This document shows positions 17,181 through 26,269 of a DNA stretch of 64,000 bases, in pieces (the first letter of the stretch is position 1; the number at the start of each line of letters is the position of its first letter). Both the position numbers and the translations under genes were made by a program. The stretch lies in NCBI RefSeq assembly GCF_900312995.1, contig NZ_ONZI01000001.1, positions 186,001 through 250,000 of the forward strand. The letters are read 5' to 3'. The notes under the pieces were generated by a model. It did not search any database, was not told the origin of the DNA, and worked only from the letters and a program-made list of their open reading frames with translations. This stretch comes from Kushneria phyllosphaerae. Its GTDB lineage: Bacteria > Pseudomonadota > Gammaproteobacteria > Pseudomonadales > Halomonadaceae.

Positions 17181-17714
17181 TCAGATCTCCTCGACCGATG
17201 CGACGCGGTAATTAAAGACCAGCCCCAGCACCGCAAAGATCAGGCTGCGAACGCCCAGCAGCAGACTCAACCCGGCCGCCACCGCGTAGATCGGCCCCAT
17301 CGGCAGTCGCAGGTCCTGGGTGACCTCCCCATGACCCTCGGCGCTGACGGCTGAATCCCACAGCCCCAGCGCCACGAGCAGGCCCAGCGCGGTAAAGCCC
17401 AGCAGATAGAAGCCGTTGAGGCGGGTCTTGAGAGTTTCGTTGAGCCGGTGGCTGAACGCCTCGACCACCACCTGCCCCTTTTCGACGTTGGCGGCCATCG
17501 AAGCCAGCAGGGCAAACAGCATCAGATAACTGACCATCTCCACACTGCCCGTGATGCGCAGCGTCACCGCACCGTCAGTGAGGCGGTACAGATAACGCAG
17601 CGTCACGTCAGCCACGGTGACCGCCAGCATGGCCGCGAGCGCCACACCGGCCACGAACCGGCCGAGCACTTCCAGCCAGCGTCCAAGTCCAAGAAGTCCC
17701 TGCTGCATCGCCAT
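17181..17714 (-). CDS. dctQ: TRAP transporter small membrane subunit (DctQ), system 1
   Basis: A 177-residue protein with four predicted membrane helices, the accessory subunit holding the DctM carrier and docking the binding protein. Hydrophobic segments are at about 18-38, 55-75, 95-118 and 140-165. It sits between dctP (28-base gap) and dctM (adjacent), giving a complete three-gene TRAP operon. Confidence 0.87.
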   Translation of the reverse strand: MAMQQGLLGLGRWLEVLGRFVAGVALAAMLAVTVADVTLRYLYRLTDGAVTLRITGSVEMVSYLMLFALLASMAANVEKGQVVVEAFSHRLNETLKTRLNGFYLLGFTALGLLVALGLWDSAVSAEGHGEVTQDLRLPMGPIYAVAAGLSLLLGVRSLIFAVLGLVFNYRVASVEEI

Positions 17715-17742
17715 CCCTCCGGTTCAGACGTGGATATCGATC

Positions 17743-18774
17743 TCAGGAGGCCTTCGCATCACAGGCATTCCGGGCATCAAGGGCGGCTTGGTAGACGTCA
17801 CGGCCCTGATCGATGCCGCGCGATTCCAGCCCGCTTAAATAGCCTTCGATGCCCTGCTTCAGGGGGCCCTGCCAGTCGGGATTGTCCAGCGGATGATCGA
17901 TCACGCGGATGGTGTCGCCAGCCGCTTCGGCTTCCTGTTTCCCGGCGGCATCAAGACGTGAGAAGACAGCACCGGCGTTTTCGGCCCATTTCATGCCGGA
18001 GTTGGCATCGATGACCGCACGCTGGCTGTCGCTGAGACGTTCATAGGCGCGCTTGTTCATGGCGGCCACGAACACCACGGCGTAAAACGGCACCTGGGTG
18101 TGGTAGTGGGTCAGCTCGTTGAGCCGAAAAACCTTCATGCCCTCCCAGGGGAAGCTCAGACCGTCCAGCACGCCGCGCTGCATCGAGGTGTAGATGTCCG
18201 GCGCCGGCATGCCCACCGGACGGGCGCCCATGCTCTCGAGCATGTCTCCGGCCACCGCGGTCGGGCGTCGGATGCGCAGGCCATTGAGGTCGGCCGGCGT
18301 CTGCACATCGGTCCTGCGGGTATGGATATAGCCCGGCCCGGTAGTGAACATGAACAGCACGTGGCTGTCCTTGTACTCATCACCAAAGCGACCCTCGTCA
18401 TACAGGGTCTGCACGATGCAGGCGCCCTGCGAGGCGTTGTCGATCACCCCTGGAAGCTCGGCGATCTGGGACAGCGGAAAGCGCCCGGCGGTATAGCCCT
18501 GGGCGGTCACCCCGATATCGGCGATGCCCCTGACAGTGGCGTCATAGGTATCGTCGGCCTTGCTCAGGGTCTGGGAGGGGAAATCCTGCACCCGCAGCTC
18601 GCCACCCGATTGCTCCGTGACCGCCTGTGCCCAGGCCTGAAAGATTTCCTTGTCTGTGGTCGAGCCACCGGGCCAGAAATGCGACATGCGAAGCGTGGTA
18701 TCCGCCTGGCTGTGGCCGGCCCCAAGCAGGGCAATGGCGGCGGTCAATACGAAGGTGCCAAAACGAGTGTTCAT
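17743..18774 (-). CDS. dctP: TRAP transporter periplasmic solute-binding subunit (DctP), system 1
   Basis: A 343-residue secreted protein with a signal peptide of about 24 residues (cleavage after SQA). The DctP fold follows, with the substrate-carboxylate Arg segment LRIRRPTAVAGDMLESMGARPV (the Arg pair at about residue 165) and FPWEGMKVF (about 218). First gene of the leftward TRAP operon. Upstream lies a GTTCGC-N13-GTTCGC repeat like those of the pca genes, so the ligand is probably 4-hydroxybenzoate, protocatechuate, a hydroxycinnamate or a similar acid. Exact specificity is not readable. Confidence 0.88.
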   Translation of the reverse strand: MNTRFGTFVLTAAIALLGAGHSQADTTLRMSHFWPGGSTTDKEIFQAWAQAVTEQSGGELRVQDFPSQTLSKADDTYDATVRGIADIGVTAQGYTAGRFPLSQIAELPGVIDNASQGACIVQTLYDEGRFGDEYKDSHVLFMFTTGPGYIHTRRTDVQTPADLNGLRIRRPTAVAGDMLESMGARPVGMPAPDIYTSMQRGVLDGLSFPWEGMKVFRLNELTHYHTQVPFYAVVFVAAMNKRAYERLSDSQRAVIDANSGMKWAENAGAVFSRLDAAGKQEAEAAGDTIRVIDHPLDNPDWQGPLKQGIEGYLSGLESRGIDQGRDVYQAALDARNACDAKAS

Positions 18775-18824
18775 GAGCGTTCCCGGTCCCGAATGGAAAA
18801 TCGTTTCTTTTATTGCAGCGAAAT

Positions 18825-18849
18825 GTTCGCCATAAGCACAAAAGTTCGC
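18825..18849. promoter_or_regulatory. GTTCGC direct repeat upstream of TRAP operon 1, candidate PcaR/PcaU-type operator
   Basis: GTTCGC at 18825-18830 and again at 18844-18849, a 19-bp period. The same six bases (ACAAAA preceded by a G-rich step) lead into the second copy as at 28130-28154. It is 51 bases upstream of dctP and is read in the opposite orientation to the gene. A third inverted half-site is not clear here. Confidence 0.55.
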
Positions 18850-18920
18850 TTTAGATCACACAGTAAACTGCCCTCCGGAGTCGAGATAGCCGGACTTTAG
18901 TTGAGCCCGAGAGGCCGACG

Positions 18921-20193
<1,273 letters not shown>

Positions 20194-20252
20194 ATCCACG
20201 GATTCACCGCTGACTTTAGTCTGTCACTCACCCTTCACGCGGGAGTGTTGCG

Positions 20253-21140
20253 ATGACGATCGCCCAGACAGTGCCCGTTTTTCGTCTCTACGGAGAAACC
20301 CGGGACTGGCCCACGCCGGATCTGCTGCACTGTGAGACCATTGCCGATCGCAGCCGGCCGCACGGCTGGTATATCAGACTCCATCGCCACGCCGATCTGA
20401 TGCATCTGCTGCTGTTGACCCAGGGCGGTGGCCACGCGCATCTCGGCGAGCTGGCCTGTCAACTGACGCCGCCGGCGCTGATCTGCGTGCCGGCCACGGT
20501 GTCCCATGACTTTCACTTTTCACCGGATACCGAAGGCCATATCGTCACCCTGGCGCGTCCGCTGGTGGAGCAGCTCCAGCAGCGTCTGCCCCAGGCGCCG
20601 GTGCTGCAGCACGCCGATCACTACGTCCTCGCCGATCGCGCCGAATGCATACCCCTGACGGCACTGTTCGAGCAGCTGAACACCGAATACCGCCATACCC
20701 CGATGGGCCAGCACGAGGGGCGCGAAGCCATGCTCAACGCCCTGATCGAGGCAGTCGTTGTGCAGCTGTGGCGCCGTGCGCGCTGGCAGCCGCATCATCA
20801 TCGCGCCGCACCCCACCGGGGAGAGCAGCATCTACAGCGTTATCAGGCGCTGATCGAGACCTGCTTTCGTGACCAGCCCACCGTGCCGCAGATGGCGGCG
20901 GATGTAGGCATCAGCAGTGCCCATCTCAACGAGCTCTGTCGAGCGCTGGCCGGGCGCAGTGCGCTGCAGCTGTTGCACGATCGGCTGCTGCTCGAAGCAC
21001 GTCGGCAGCTCACCTACACCCGTCACAGCGTGGCCGCCATCAGCGACCAGCTCGGCTTTTCCGAACCCGGCTATTTCACCCGCTTTTTCAAGCGCCACAC
21101 CGGCGAGACGCCGCGCGCCTTTCGCCAGCGTTTGCCCTGA
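20253..21140 (+). CDS. pobR: AraC-family activator of pobA
   Basis: A 295-residue AraC/XylS protein. An N-terminal cupin-like effector domain (about 20-120, with HRHADLMHLLLL) is followed by two helix-turn-helix motifs in the C-terminal 100 residues (PTVPQMAADVGISSAHLNELCR and HSVAAISDQLGFSEPGYFTRFFKRH). It is divergent from pobA. Pseudomonads use this AraC-type PobR, whereas Acinetobacter PobR is IclR-type. 4-hydroxybenzoate as the inducer is inferred from the neighbour gene. Confidence 0.9.
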   Translation: MTIAQTVPVFRLYGETRDWPTPDLLHCETIADRSRPHGWYIRLHRHADLMHLLLLTQGGGHAHLGELACQLTPPALICVPATVSHDFHFSPDTEGHIVTLARPLVEQLQQRLPQAPVLQHADHYVLADRAECIPLTALFEQLNTEYRHTPMGQHEGREAMLNALIEAVVVQLWRRARWQPHHHRAAPHRGEQHLQRYQALIETCFRDQPTVPQMAADVGISSAHLNELCRALAGRSALQLLHDRLLLEARRQLTYTRHSVAAISDQLGFSEPGYFTRFFKRHTGETPRAFRQRLP

Positions 21141-21162
21141 AGGCATTGATCAGCGGCCCGGC

Positions 21163-21852
21163 TCAGCGCCTGTCGGGAGGATCAAGACTCAGCAGCTCGC
21201 CGTAGCGCAGCCCGATATAGGCATGCTCGCGCATGAGCATCTCGGCCCGCGCGCCTTCGCCCTGTCGCAACGCCTGAACGATGGTCTGATGCTGGGTCTG
21301 AGCAACATGAAGCTTGCGATACTCCCGATCCAGCGCCTGCGTATCGAGAATGATCGAATCCGCCGAGGCAAAGGGCAGGTGGTCGTTGCGCGCCAGCGCA
21401 TCACCAATCACCGAGCTGCCAATGGATCCAATGATGGTAGTGTGAAAGCACTCATTGAGTTCGCTCCAGACGGTCACATCGTCAGCCTCCAGAAAGCCTT
21501 TCTCAAGCACCGCATGCCCGCGGTCAAGGCAGTCGATCAGTTGCGCCTCAAGCGCCGTCGACAGGCCCTGCTCTGCCAGTCGTCGAGCTGCGACCCCTTC
21601 CAGCGCTCCCCGCACCTCCAGCGCACAGAGAATGTCCGTCTCGGTGAAGGCGCGCACGCGATAACCGCGCTGCCCGGCGCGCTCCAGAAGCCCTTCCTGT
21701 TCCAGAGTACGAAAGGCCAGCCGGACCGGGGTGCGTGACACCCCCAGATGCTCGGCCACATGCAACTCGGCCAGACGCTCACCTGCCGGGTAGCGCCCCT
21801 CGCGAATCCACTGGCGCAGACTGGCCACCACACTCGTATTGTTTTTGCTCAC
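21163..21852 (-). CDS. vanR: GntR-family repressor of the vanillate genes
   Basis: FadR-subgroup GntR protein of 229 residues. An N-terminal winged helix (about 10-75; LAELHVAEHLGVSRTPVRLAFRTLE) is followed by an all-helical FCD effector domain (about 95-215). The GTG at 21852 is preferred: an upstream ATG at 21930 would put the promoter and operators inside the coding region, and the family N-terminus begins here. Divergent from vanA. Vanillate is the expected ligand from known VanR proteins. A VanR-box-like sequence also lies inside this gene at 21421. Confidence 0.9.
   Translation of the reverse strand: MSKNNTSVVASLRQWIREGRYPAGERLAELHVAEHLGVSRTPVRLAFRTLEQEGLLERAGQRGYRVRAFTETDILCALEVRGALEGVAARRLAEQGLSTALEAQLIDCLDRGHAVLEKGFLEADDVTVWSELNECFHTTIIGSIGSSVIGDALARNDHLPFASADSIILDTQALDREYRKLHVAQTQHQTIVQALRQGEGARAEMLMREHAYIGLRYGELLSLDPPDRR
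21421..21432. promoter_or_regulatory. VanR-box-like sequence inside the vanR coding region
   Basis: AATGGATCCAAT matches 11 of 12 bases of the VanR operator consensus ATTGGATCCAAT (consensus recalled from Caulobacter and related VanR systems). It is about 480 bases from the two promoter copies. It could be a looping auxiliary operator or a chance coding match. Confidence 0.45.
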
Positions 21853-21899
21853 CGCCCTGCCCCGCGTCAAAAAAGCCTTTAGAGAATACTGCTGGCGCC

Positions 21900-21911
21900 A
21901 ATGGATCCAAC
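21900..21911. promoter_or_regulatory. VanR operator 1
   Basis: AATGGATCCAAC matches 10 of 12 bases of the VanR consensus ATTGGATCCAAT, keeping the palindromic TGGATCCA core. It lies 48 bases upstream of the vanR GTG and 52 bases (about five helical turns) from operator 2, so two dimers could bind the same DNA face. Confidence 0.8.
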
Positions 21912-21922
21912 CAAAGCATATA

Positions 21923-21952
21923 TTGACCAATCAAGCCTCGAAGAGCTCTACT
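21923..21952 (+). promoter_or_regulatory. Candidate sigma-70 promoter of vanAB
   Basis: TTGACC, an 18-base spacer and TCTACT (4 of 6 to the -10 consensus), ending directly against VanR operator 2. Repression by VanR blocking the start region would follow from this geometry. Confidence 0.5.
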
Positions 21953-21963
21953 CTGGATCCAAT
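21952..21963. promoter_or_regulatory. VanR operator 2
   Basis: TCTGGATCCAAT matches 10 of 12 bases of the VanR consensus and has the full TGGATCCA core. It directly follows the candidate vanA -10 element and lies 38 bases before the vanA start. Confidence 0.8.
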
Positions 21964-22001
21964 AACATATTAATAATTCATCCGCTGATGAGGACCACAC
22001 C

Positions 22002-23057
22002 ATGTTTCCCAAAAACGTCTGGTATGTCGCCTGCACGCCTGAAGAGATTGATGATAAGCCGCTGGGCCGTACCGTCTGCAATGAAAGGATCGTGTTCTTT
22101 CGCGCCGAGGAAGGCAAAGTCGCCGCCGTCGAGGATTTCTGTCCGCACCGAGGCGCGCCGCTGTCGCTCGGTTTCGTGCGCGATGGCCAGCTGGTCTGTG
22201 GCTATCACGGGCTTGAGATGAACTGTGAAGGCAAATGCTCGAGCATGCCCGGCCAGCGCGTGCGTGGTTTTCCTGCCAACCGCACCTATCCGGTGGTCGA
22301 ACGCCACGGGTTTATCTGGGTCTGGCCGGGCGAGGCCGACAAGGCCGACCCCGAACTGATCCCGGAGCTGCACTGGGCCGAAAGCCCCGACTGGGCCTAC
22401 GGCGGCGGGCTTTATCACATTCAGTGCGATTATCGCCTGATGATCGACAACCTCATGGACCTGACCCACGAAACCTACATTCACGCCTCCAGCATCGGCC
22501 AGGCCGAAATCGAGGAAGCCGCGCCCGAAACCGTGGTCAACGGTGATGAAGTCATCACTCGCCGGGAGATGGAAAACATCACCGCGCCACCGTTCTGGCA
22601 GGCGGCACTGAGGGGCAACAACATGGCCGAGGACATGCCGGTGGATCGCTGGCAGGTCTGCCGCTTCACACCGCCCAGCCATGTGCTGATCGAGGTCGGC
22701 GTCGCCGCGGCCGGCAAGGGCGGCATCAATGCGCCTGCCGAGTCGCGCGTGGCCAGCGTCGTGGTCGATTTCATCACGCCGGAAACCGAGACCTCGCACT
22801 GGTACTTCTGGGGCATGGCGCGCAACTTCAATCCGCAGGACGAGGCGCTGACCGAGCGCATCAAGGAGGGTCAGGGCAAGATCTTTGCCGAGGATCTGGA
22901 GATGCTCGAATCCCAGCAGAAAAACCTGCTGGCATACCCCAACCGCCGCCTTTTAAGCCTCAACATCGACGGCGGCGGTGTGCGTGCCCGGCGCATTATT
23001 GATCGCCTGCTGACCGAAGAAGCCGCGCCCTCCCCCGGTGCTGCCGCCGCCGGCTGA
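22002..23057 (+). CDS. vanA: Vanillate O-demethylase, oxygenase subunit
   Basis: Rieske non-haem iron oxygenase of 351 residues that demethylates vanillate to protocatechuate and formaldehyde, fed with electrons by VanB. The Rieske cluster ligands are in CPHRGAPL and CGYHGLEM (about 47-69). The mononuclear iron site follows in DNLMDLTHETYIH (about 148-160). The length matches known VanA. First gene of vanAB, divergent from vanR. Confidence 0.95.
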   Translation: MFPKNVWYVACTPEEIDDKPLGRTVCNERIVFFRAEEGKVAAVEDFCPHRGAPLSLGFVRDGQLVCGYHGLEMNCEGKCSSMPGQRVRGFPANRTYPVVERHGFIWVWPGEADKADPELIPELHWAESPDWAYGGGLYHIQCDYRLMIDNLMDLTHETYIHASSIGQAEIEEAAPETVVNGDEVITRREMENITAPPFWQAALRGNNMAEDMPVDRWQVCRFTPPSHVLIEVGVAAAGKGGINAPAESRVASVVVDFITPETETSHWYFWGMARNFNPQDEALTERIKEGQGKIFAEDLEMLESQQKNLLAYPNRRLLSLNIDGGGVRARRIIDRLLTEEAAPSPGAAAAG

Positions 23058-23089
23058 AGCGCCTTTCGCCCACGACCCAGCGATCAATG

Positions 23090-23114
23090 ACGAACGGCGC
23101 CCGGCGCCGTTCGT
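23090..23114 (+). terminator. Strong hairpin between vanA and vanB
   Basis: A perfect 11-bp stem, ACGAACGGCGC / GCGCCGTTCGT, with a CCG loop and no T run beyond TCCCTT. It lies 33 bases after vanA and 38 before vanB. It is more likely an attenuator or mRNA stabiliser setting the VanA:VanB ratio than a full terminator. Confidence 0.6.
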
Positions 23115-23151
23115 CCCTTGAGTCGGTTTGCTACCGAACAGGAGTTCCGTG

Positions 23152-24120
23152 ATGAGCAACACAACACTTTCCATGTTCGTGCAGGTGATCGAGCGGCGCG
23201 TCGAGGCCGAGGACGTCATCGCTCTGACGCTGGCCGACCCGCACGGCCGACCCCTGCCCGCCTTCAGCGCCGGCGCCCATATCGACGTACGCGTCAGCGA
23301 TCAGATCACCCGCCAGTATTCGCTGATCGGCCAGCCCGACACCCGTGATCGCTACCACATTGCCATCCTGCGCGAGCCCGCCTCACGCGGCGGCTCGGCC
23401 GCGCTGCATGACACCTTCAATGAGGGCGATCTGCTCCAGATCAGCGCCCCGCGCAATCACTTCGCACTCGAACCAGCCCCGCATACGCTGCTGTTTGCCG
23501 GCGGCATCGGCATCACGCCGATTCTGTGCATGTTTGAACGCCTGACACAGACGCATGCCGACGTTGAGCTGCACTACGCCGCCCGCACCCGGACGCGCAT
23601 GGCCTTTGCCGAACGCCTTGAGGCGAGCGACAGTGCCGAGCAGGTGCATCTCTACTACGACGACACCCCTGACGCCGGCCGGCTTGATGTCACCGCACTG
23701 GCCGCGGCAGCACCGAGGGATACCCATGTTTACGTCTGCGGGCCGGCGGGGTTTATCGATCACGTGCTGTCGACGTTCAAGGCTCACGACTGGCCGCAGG
23801 ATCAGCTGCACTGCGAGCACTTCAGCGGCGCAGCGCAAGGGGATGAGGATGACACCAGCTTCGAGATCAAAATCGCCAGCAGCGGCGCCACCTTCACCGT
23901 GCCCGAAGACAAGAGCGTCTATCAGGTGCTGACCGAAAACGGCATCGAGATCATGGTCTCCTGCGAACAGGGCGTGTGTGGCACCTGCCTGACCCGCATT
24001 CTGGAAGGCGAACCCGACCATCGCGATCTATATCTTGAAGAGCATGAACACGCCGCCAACGATCAGTTCACGCCCTGCTGCTCGCGTGCCAAAAGTCGGC
24101 TACTGGTACTGGATCTGTAA
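23152..24120 (+). CDS. vanB: Vanillate O-demethylase, reductase subunit
   Basis: Class IA phthalate-dioxygenase-type reductase of 322 residues: an N-terminal FMN-binding domain (RQYSLIG, about 60), an NAD domain (FAGGIGITPILCM, about 117) and a C-terminal plant-type ferredoxin with CEQGVCGTC (about 271-279) plus a final Cys near 306. It passes electrons from NADH to VanA. ATG 23152 follows AGGAG. Separated from vanA by a hairpin but co-directional. Confidence 0.95.
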   Translation: MSNTTLSMFVQVIERRVEAEDVIALTLADPHGRPLPAFSAGAHIDVRVSDQITRQYSLIGQPDTRDRYHIAILREPASRGGSAALHDTFNEGDLLQISAPRNHFALEPAPHTLLFAGGIGITPILCMFERLTQTHADVELHYAARTRTRMAFAERLEASDSAEQVHLYYDDTPDAGRLDVTALAAAAPRDTHVYVCGPAGFIDHVLSTFKAHDWPQDQLHCEHFSGAAQGDEDDTSFEIKIASSGATFTVPEDKSVYQVLTENGIEIMVSCEQGVCGTCLTRILEGEPDHRDLYLEEHEHAANDQFTPCCSRAKSRLLVLDL

Positions 24121-24136
24121 TGGAATAATTTCGCTG

Positions 24137-24170
24137 GATCGGGCGATCGCTTAAAGGCAAGCGCCCGGTC
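24137..24170. terminator. Imperfect hairpin between vanB and the tautomerase gene
   Basis: GATCGGGCG and CGCCCGGTC pair at 8 of 9 positions, with an inner CGCTT / AAGCG that can extend the fold. It lies between convergent genes. There is no T run, so the termination role is uncertain. Confidence 0.4.
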
Positions 24171-24189
24171 AAATCATTACCCTGTATTG

Positions 24190-24594
24190 CTACACACTTG
24201 CCATAGCATGTTGATAACGATGTTCCTGCGTCTCGCCCCCATAACCGTAGGCGCTAGCCCTGCAATCGATAATATGAATATTTGAATGCGGATGGATATC
24301 GCCAATCAGTTTCGTCAGTAGATCGAATGCGTCGCGATGATAGCGAGCTTTTTCTTCTCGGGTATTAGTTTCATCTGTAACCGTAACTTCCAGCCTGAAT
24401 GAGTTTTTTCCCAATTCCTGAAGGGATCGTCCGGAAATAAACCAGTCTTCGCGGGGAAAGTAGTCAACCATGAGCATAGTGGCATTGTATGGCTTATCGA
24501 GTGACGATGCGGTCAATTGACCGAGCTCATGGGCTACACGCCGGGTCAGCTCATCGTTAGAGGCACCAGAAATAGTAAGGGTAATTCGCGGCAT
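24190..24594 (-). CDS. Tautomerase-superfamily protein (4-oxalocrotonate tautomerase-like)
   Basis: A 134-residue protein whose start at 24594 gives Met-Pro: the N-terminal proline that acts as catalytic base in this superfamily after Met removal. AAGGAG precedes this start; a longer reading adds 28 residues and would bury the proline. The length suggests a fused double beta-alpha-beta unit (as in MIF-like or cis-CaaD-like members) rather than a 62-residue 4-OT. It is divergent from a LysR gene that probably controls it. The segment is visibly less GC-rich than the surrounding catabolic genes, suggesting separate acquisition. Substrate unknown. Confidence 0.75.
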   Translation of the reverse strand: MPRITLTISGASNDELTRRVAHELGQLTASSLDKPYNATMLMVDYFPREDWFISGRSLQELGKNSFRLEVTVTDETNTREEKARYHRDAFDLLTKLIGDIHPHSNIHIIDCRASAYGYGGETQEHRYQHAMASV

Positions 24595-24693
24595 GCTGTA
24601 GCTCCTTGGATAAAAGGGAGCAATTACCATGACGCTTCCCAAGCCATCGGAAAAACGGGAAAATCCGATGTCATCCAACAGATAATCGCATGG

Positions 24694-25566
24694 ATGACTT
24701 TTATGCGCCGATTTGATCTGGAACTGCTGTACGCATTGGTTACGGTAGCTGATAGCGGCAGTTTTACCGCTGCGGCTATTCGATTGTGCCGTTCCCAGTC
24801 TGCGGTTAGTGAGCAGATACGCAAACTTGAAGAATTTTGCGGATCAATTCTTTTTATTCGCAGGAAAACTGGTGTTCAGCTTACGGCAGCGGGAGAGCGC
24901 CTCCTGCCACAGGCCAGAGAGCTGCTCAAACTAAACGATCTCGTTTATAGAGACATTCAAAGCGATGAATTGTCGGGGACGCTTCGCTTGGCGATTACCG
25001 ACTATTTTCGACCCGATGACATTGCCAATGTCTTGCGGCGTCTGCAACGTGATTACCCGAAACTAAAACTGCATGTCGATATCCAACCAAGCGCACTGAT
25101 CGATCAAAACGTATGTAATGCCAATTACGACATTGGCCTTGTCATGAAGCCTTTGCCGATAGGAGATTTCCTTCCAGAGGGATGGCTTGAACTATATCGA
25201 GAACCACTGCATTGGGTCGCAGCGGACAAGCTCGTGACCAAGCTCAGGCCACTGCCTTTAGTGATGATGCCTGAATCATGCACGATGCATCGCCTTGCGA
25301 TACATCAGCTACATCAGCACGGAACGCCCTGCGAAATCATCCATTCAGCCTCTGGTGTCACAGGACTTCAGTTGGCGCTGGCTGCAGGATTGGGACTTGG
25401 CTGTCTGAATACTTCCAGCATTAACAAGTCCCTTGTTCGTCTTGGTCGAGAAGATGGCTTGCCGGATCTGCCAGAAGCAGCGTTCGCATTGATACCTGGA
25501 ACCCTACAAACACCTTTCCAAAAAAAGGTATGCACCATACTGACCGATATATTGCGCCGTTCCTGA
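24694..25566 (+). CDS. LysR-family regulator beside the tautomerase gene
   Basis: A 290-residue LTTR: winged helix at the N-terminus (FDLELLYALVTVADSGSFTAAAIRLCRSQSAVSEQIRKLE, described over residues 5-45) and a periplasmic-binding-like effector domain from about 90. A start at 24694 or 24703 fits the family; earlier ATGs add foreign sequence from the opposite strand gene. Codon use is relatively AT-rich like the neighbouring tautomerase. The divergent arrangement suggests it regulates that gene. Confidence 0.82.
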   Translation: MTFMRRFDLELLYALVTVADSGSFTAAAIRLCRSQSAVSEQIRKLEEFCGSILFIRRKTGVQLTAAGERLLPQARELLKLNDLVYRDIQSDELSGTLRLAITDYFRPDDIANVLRRLQRDYPKLKLHVDIQPSALIDQNVCNANYDIGLVMKPLPIGDFLPEGWLELYREPLHWVAADKLVTKLRPLPLVMMPESCTMHRLAIHQLHQHGTPCEIIHSASGVTGLQLALAAGLGLGCLNTSSINKSLVRLGREDGLPDLPEAAFALIPGTLQTPFQKKVCTILTDILRRS

Positions 25567-25612
25567 GAAAATATATTGAGAGTATTTACCTCAATATATT
25601 TCCGTATTGATT

Positions 25613-26251
25613 TCAGAAGTCGAAAAACACTGTCTCGCCTTCGCCCTGAAGGCGAATATCAAAGCGATAGCGTTCCACACCGTCACCGCTGTCGGACTCG
25701 CGCCGAGCCAGCAGGGTCTGGCGACGCGTGGGCGATTCAATGGCATTAAAAACCGGACAGCCCGCATTGGCCTCGCTTTCATCCTCAAAGTAGAGCCGGG
25801 TGTTGAGGTGGATATTAATGCCGCGGGCAAACACCGTCAGATTGATGTGCGGCGCCATCTGCCGACCGTTGCCAAGCGTTACGGCGCCGGGCTTGATGGT
25901 GAGAAACTGCCATTCGCCGTCATTTTCCACCGTCGCGGCCGTCCGTCCGAAGCTGTTAAATGGCGCATCACTGTCAAACCGGGGCTGATACTCGCCGCTG
26001 GCATCCGCCTGCCAGGCCTCCAGCAGGGCATCACGGACAGTATCGCCATTGCCGTCGATGACCCGGCCGATGACCTCGATACGCTCTCCTTCGGCCTGAT
26101 CACCGGCCAGCCGGTTCCAGATCTCCTGCTCCCGCGGCGGCAGGCCGGCGATATCGAGCGCCAGTCCAATATGGACATAGGGGCCGGCGGTCTGCGAGGC
26201 GGTTTCGCGCAGCACGCCATCCGCCATCGGTTGCGCATTGGGCTGTTGCAT
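25613..26251 (-). CDS. pcaG: Protocatechuate 3,4-dioxygenase, alpha subunit
   Basis: A 212-residue intradiol dioxygenase alpha chain that pairs with PcaH; ring cleavage gives 3-carboxy-cis,cis-muconate. The conserved QTAGPYVHIGLAL start region and the RAWQ-like segment (LLEAWQADASGEY) are visible. As usual for the alpha chain, the four iron ligands of the beta chain are not kept. ATG 26251 follows AAGGAG; six upstream residues are discarded. It follows pcaH after 18 bases in the leftward pcaHG operon. Confidence 0.94.
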   Translation of the reverse strand: MQQPNAQPMADGVLRETASQTAGPYVHIGLALDIAGLPPREQEIWNRLAGDQAEGERIEVIGRVIDGNGDTVRDALLEAWQADASGEYQPRFDSDAPFNSFGRTAATVENDGEWQFLTIKPGAVTLGNGRQMAPHINLTVFARGINIHLNTRLYFEDESEANAGCPVFNAIESPTRRQTLLARRESDSGDGVERYRFDIRLQGEGETVFFDF

Positions 26252-26269
26252 GACTGATCTCCTTTTCAC

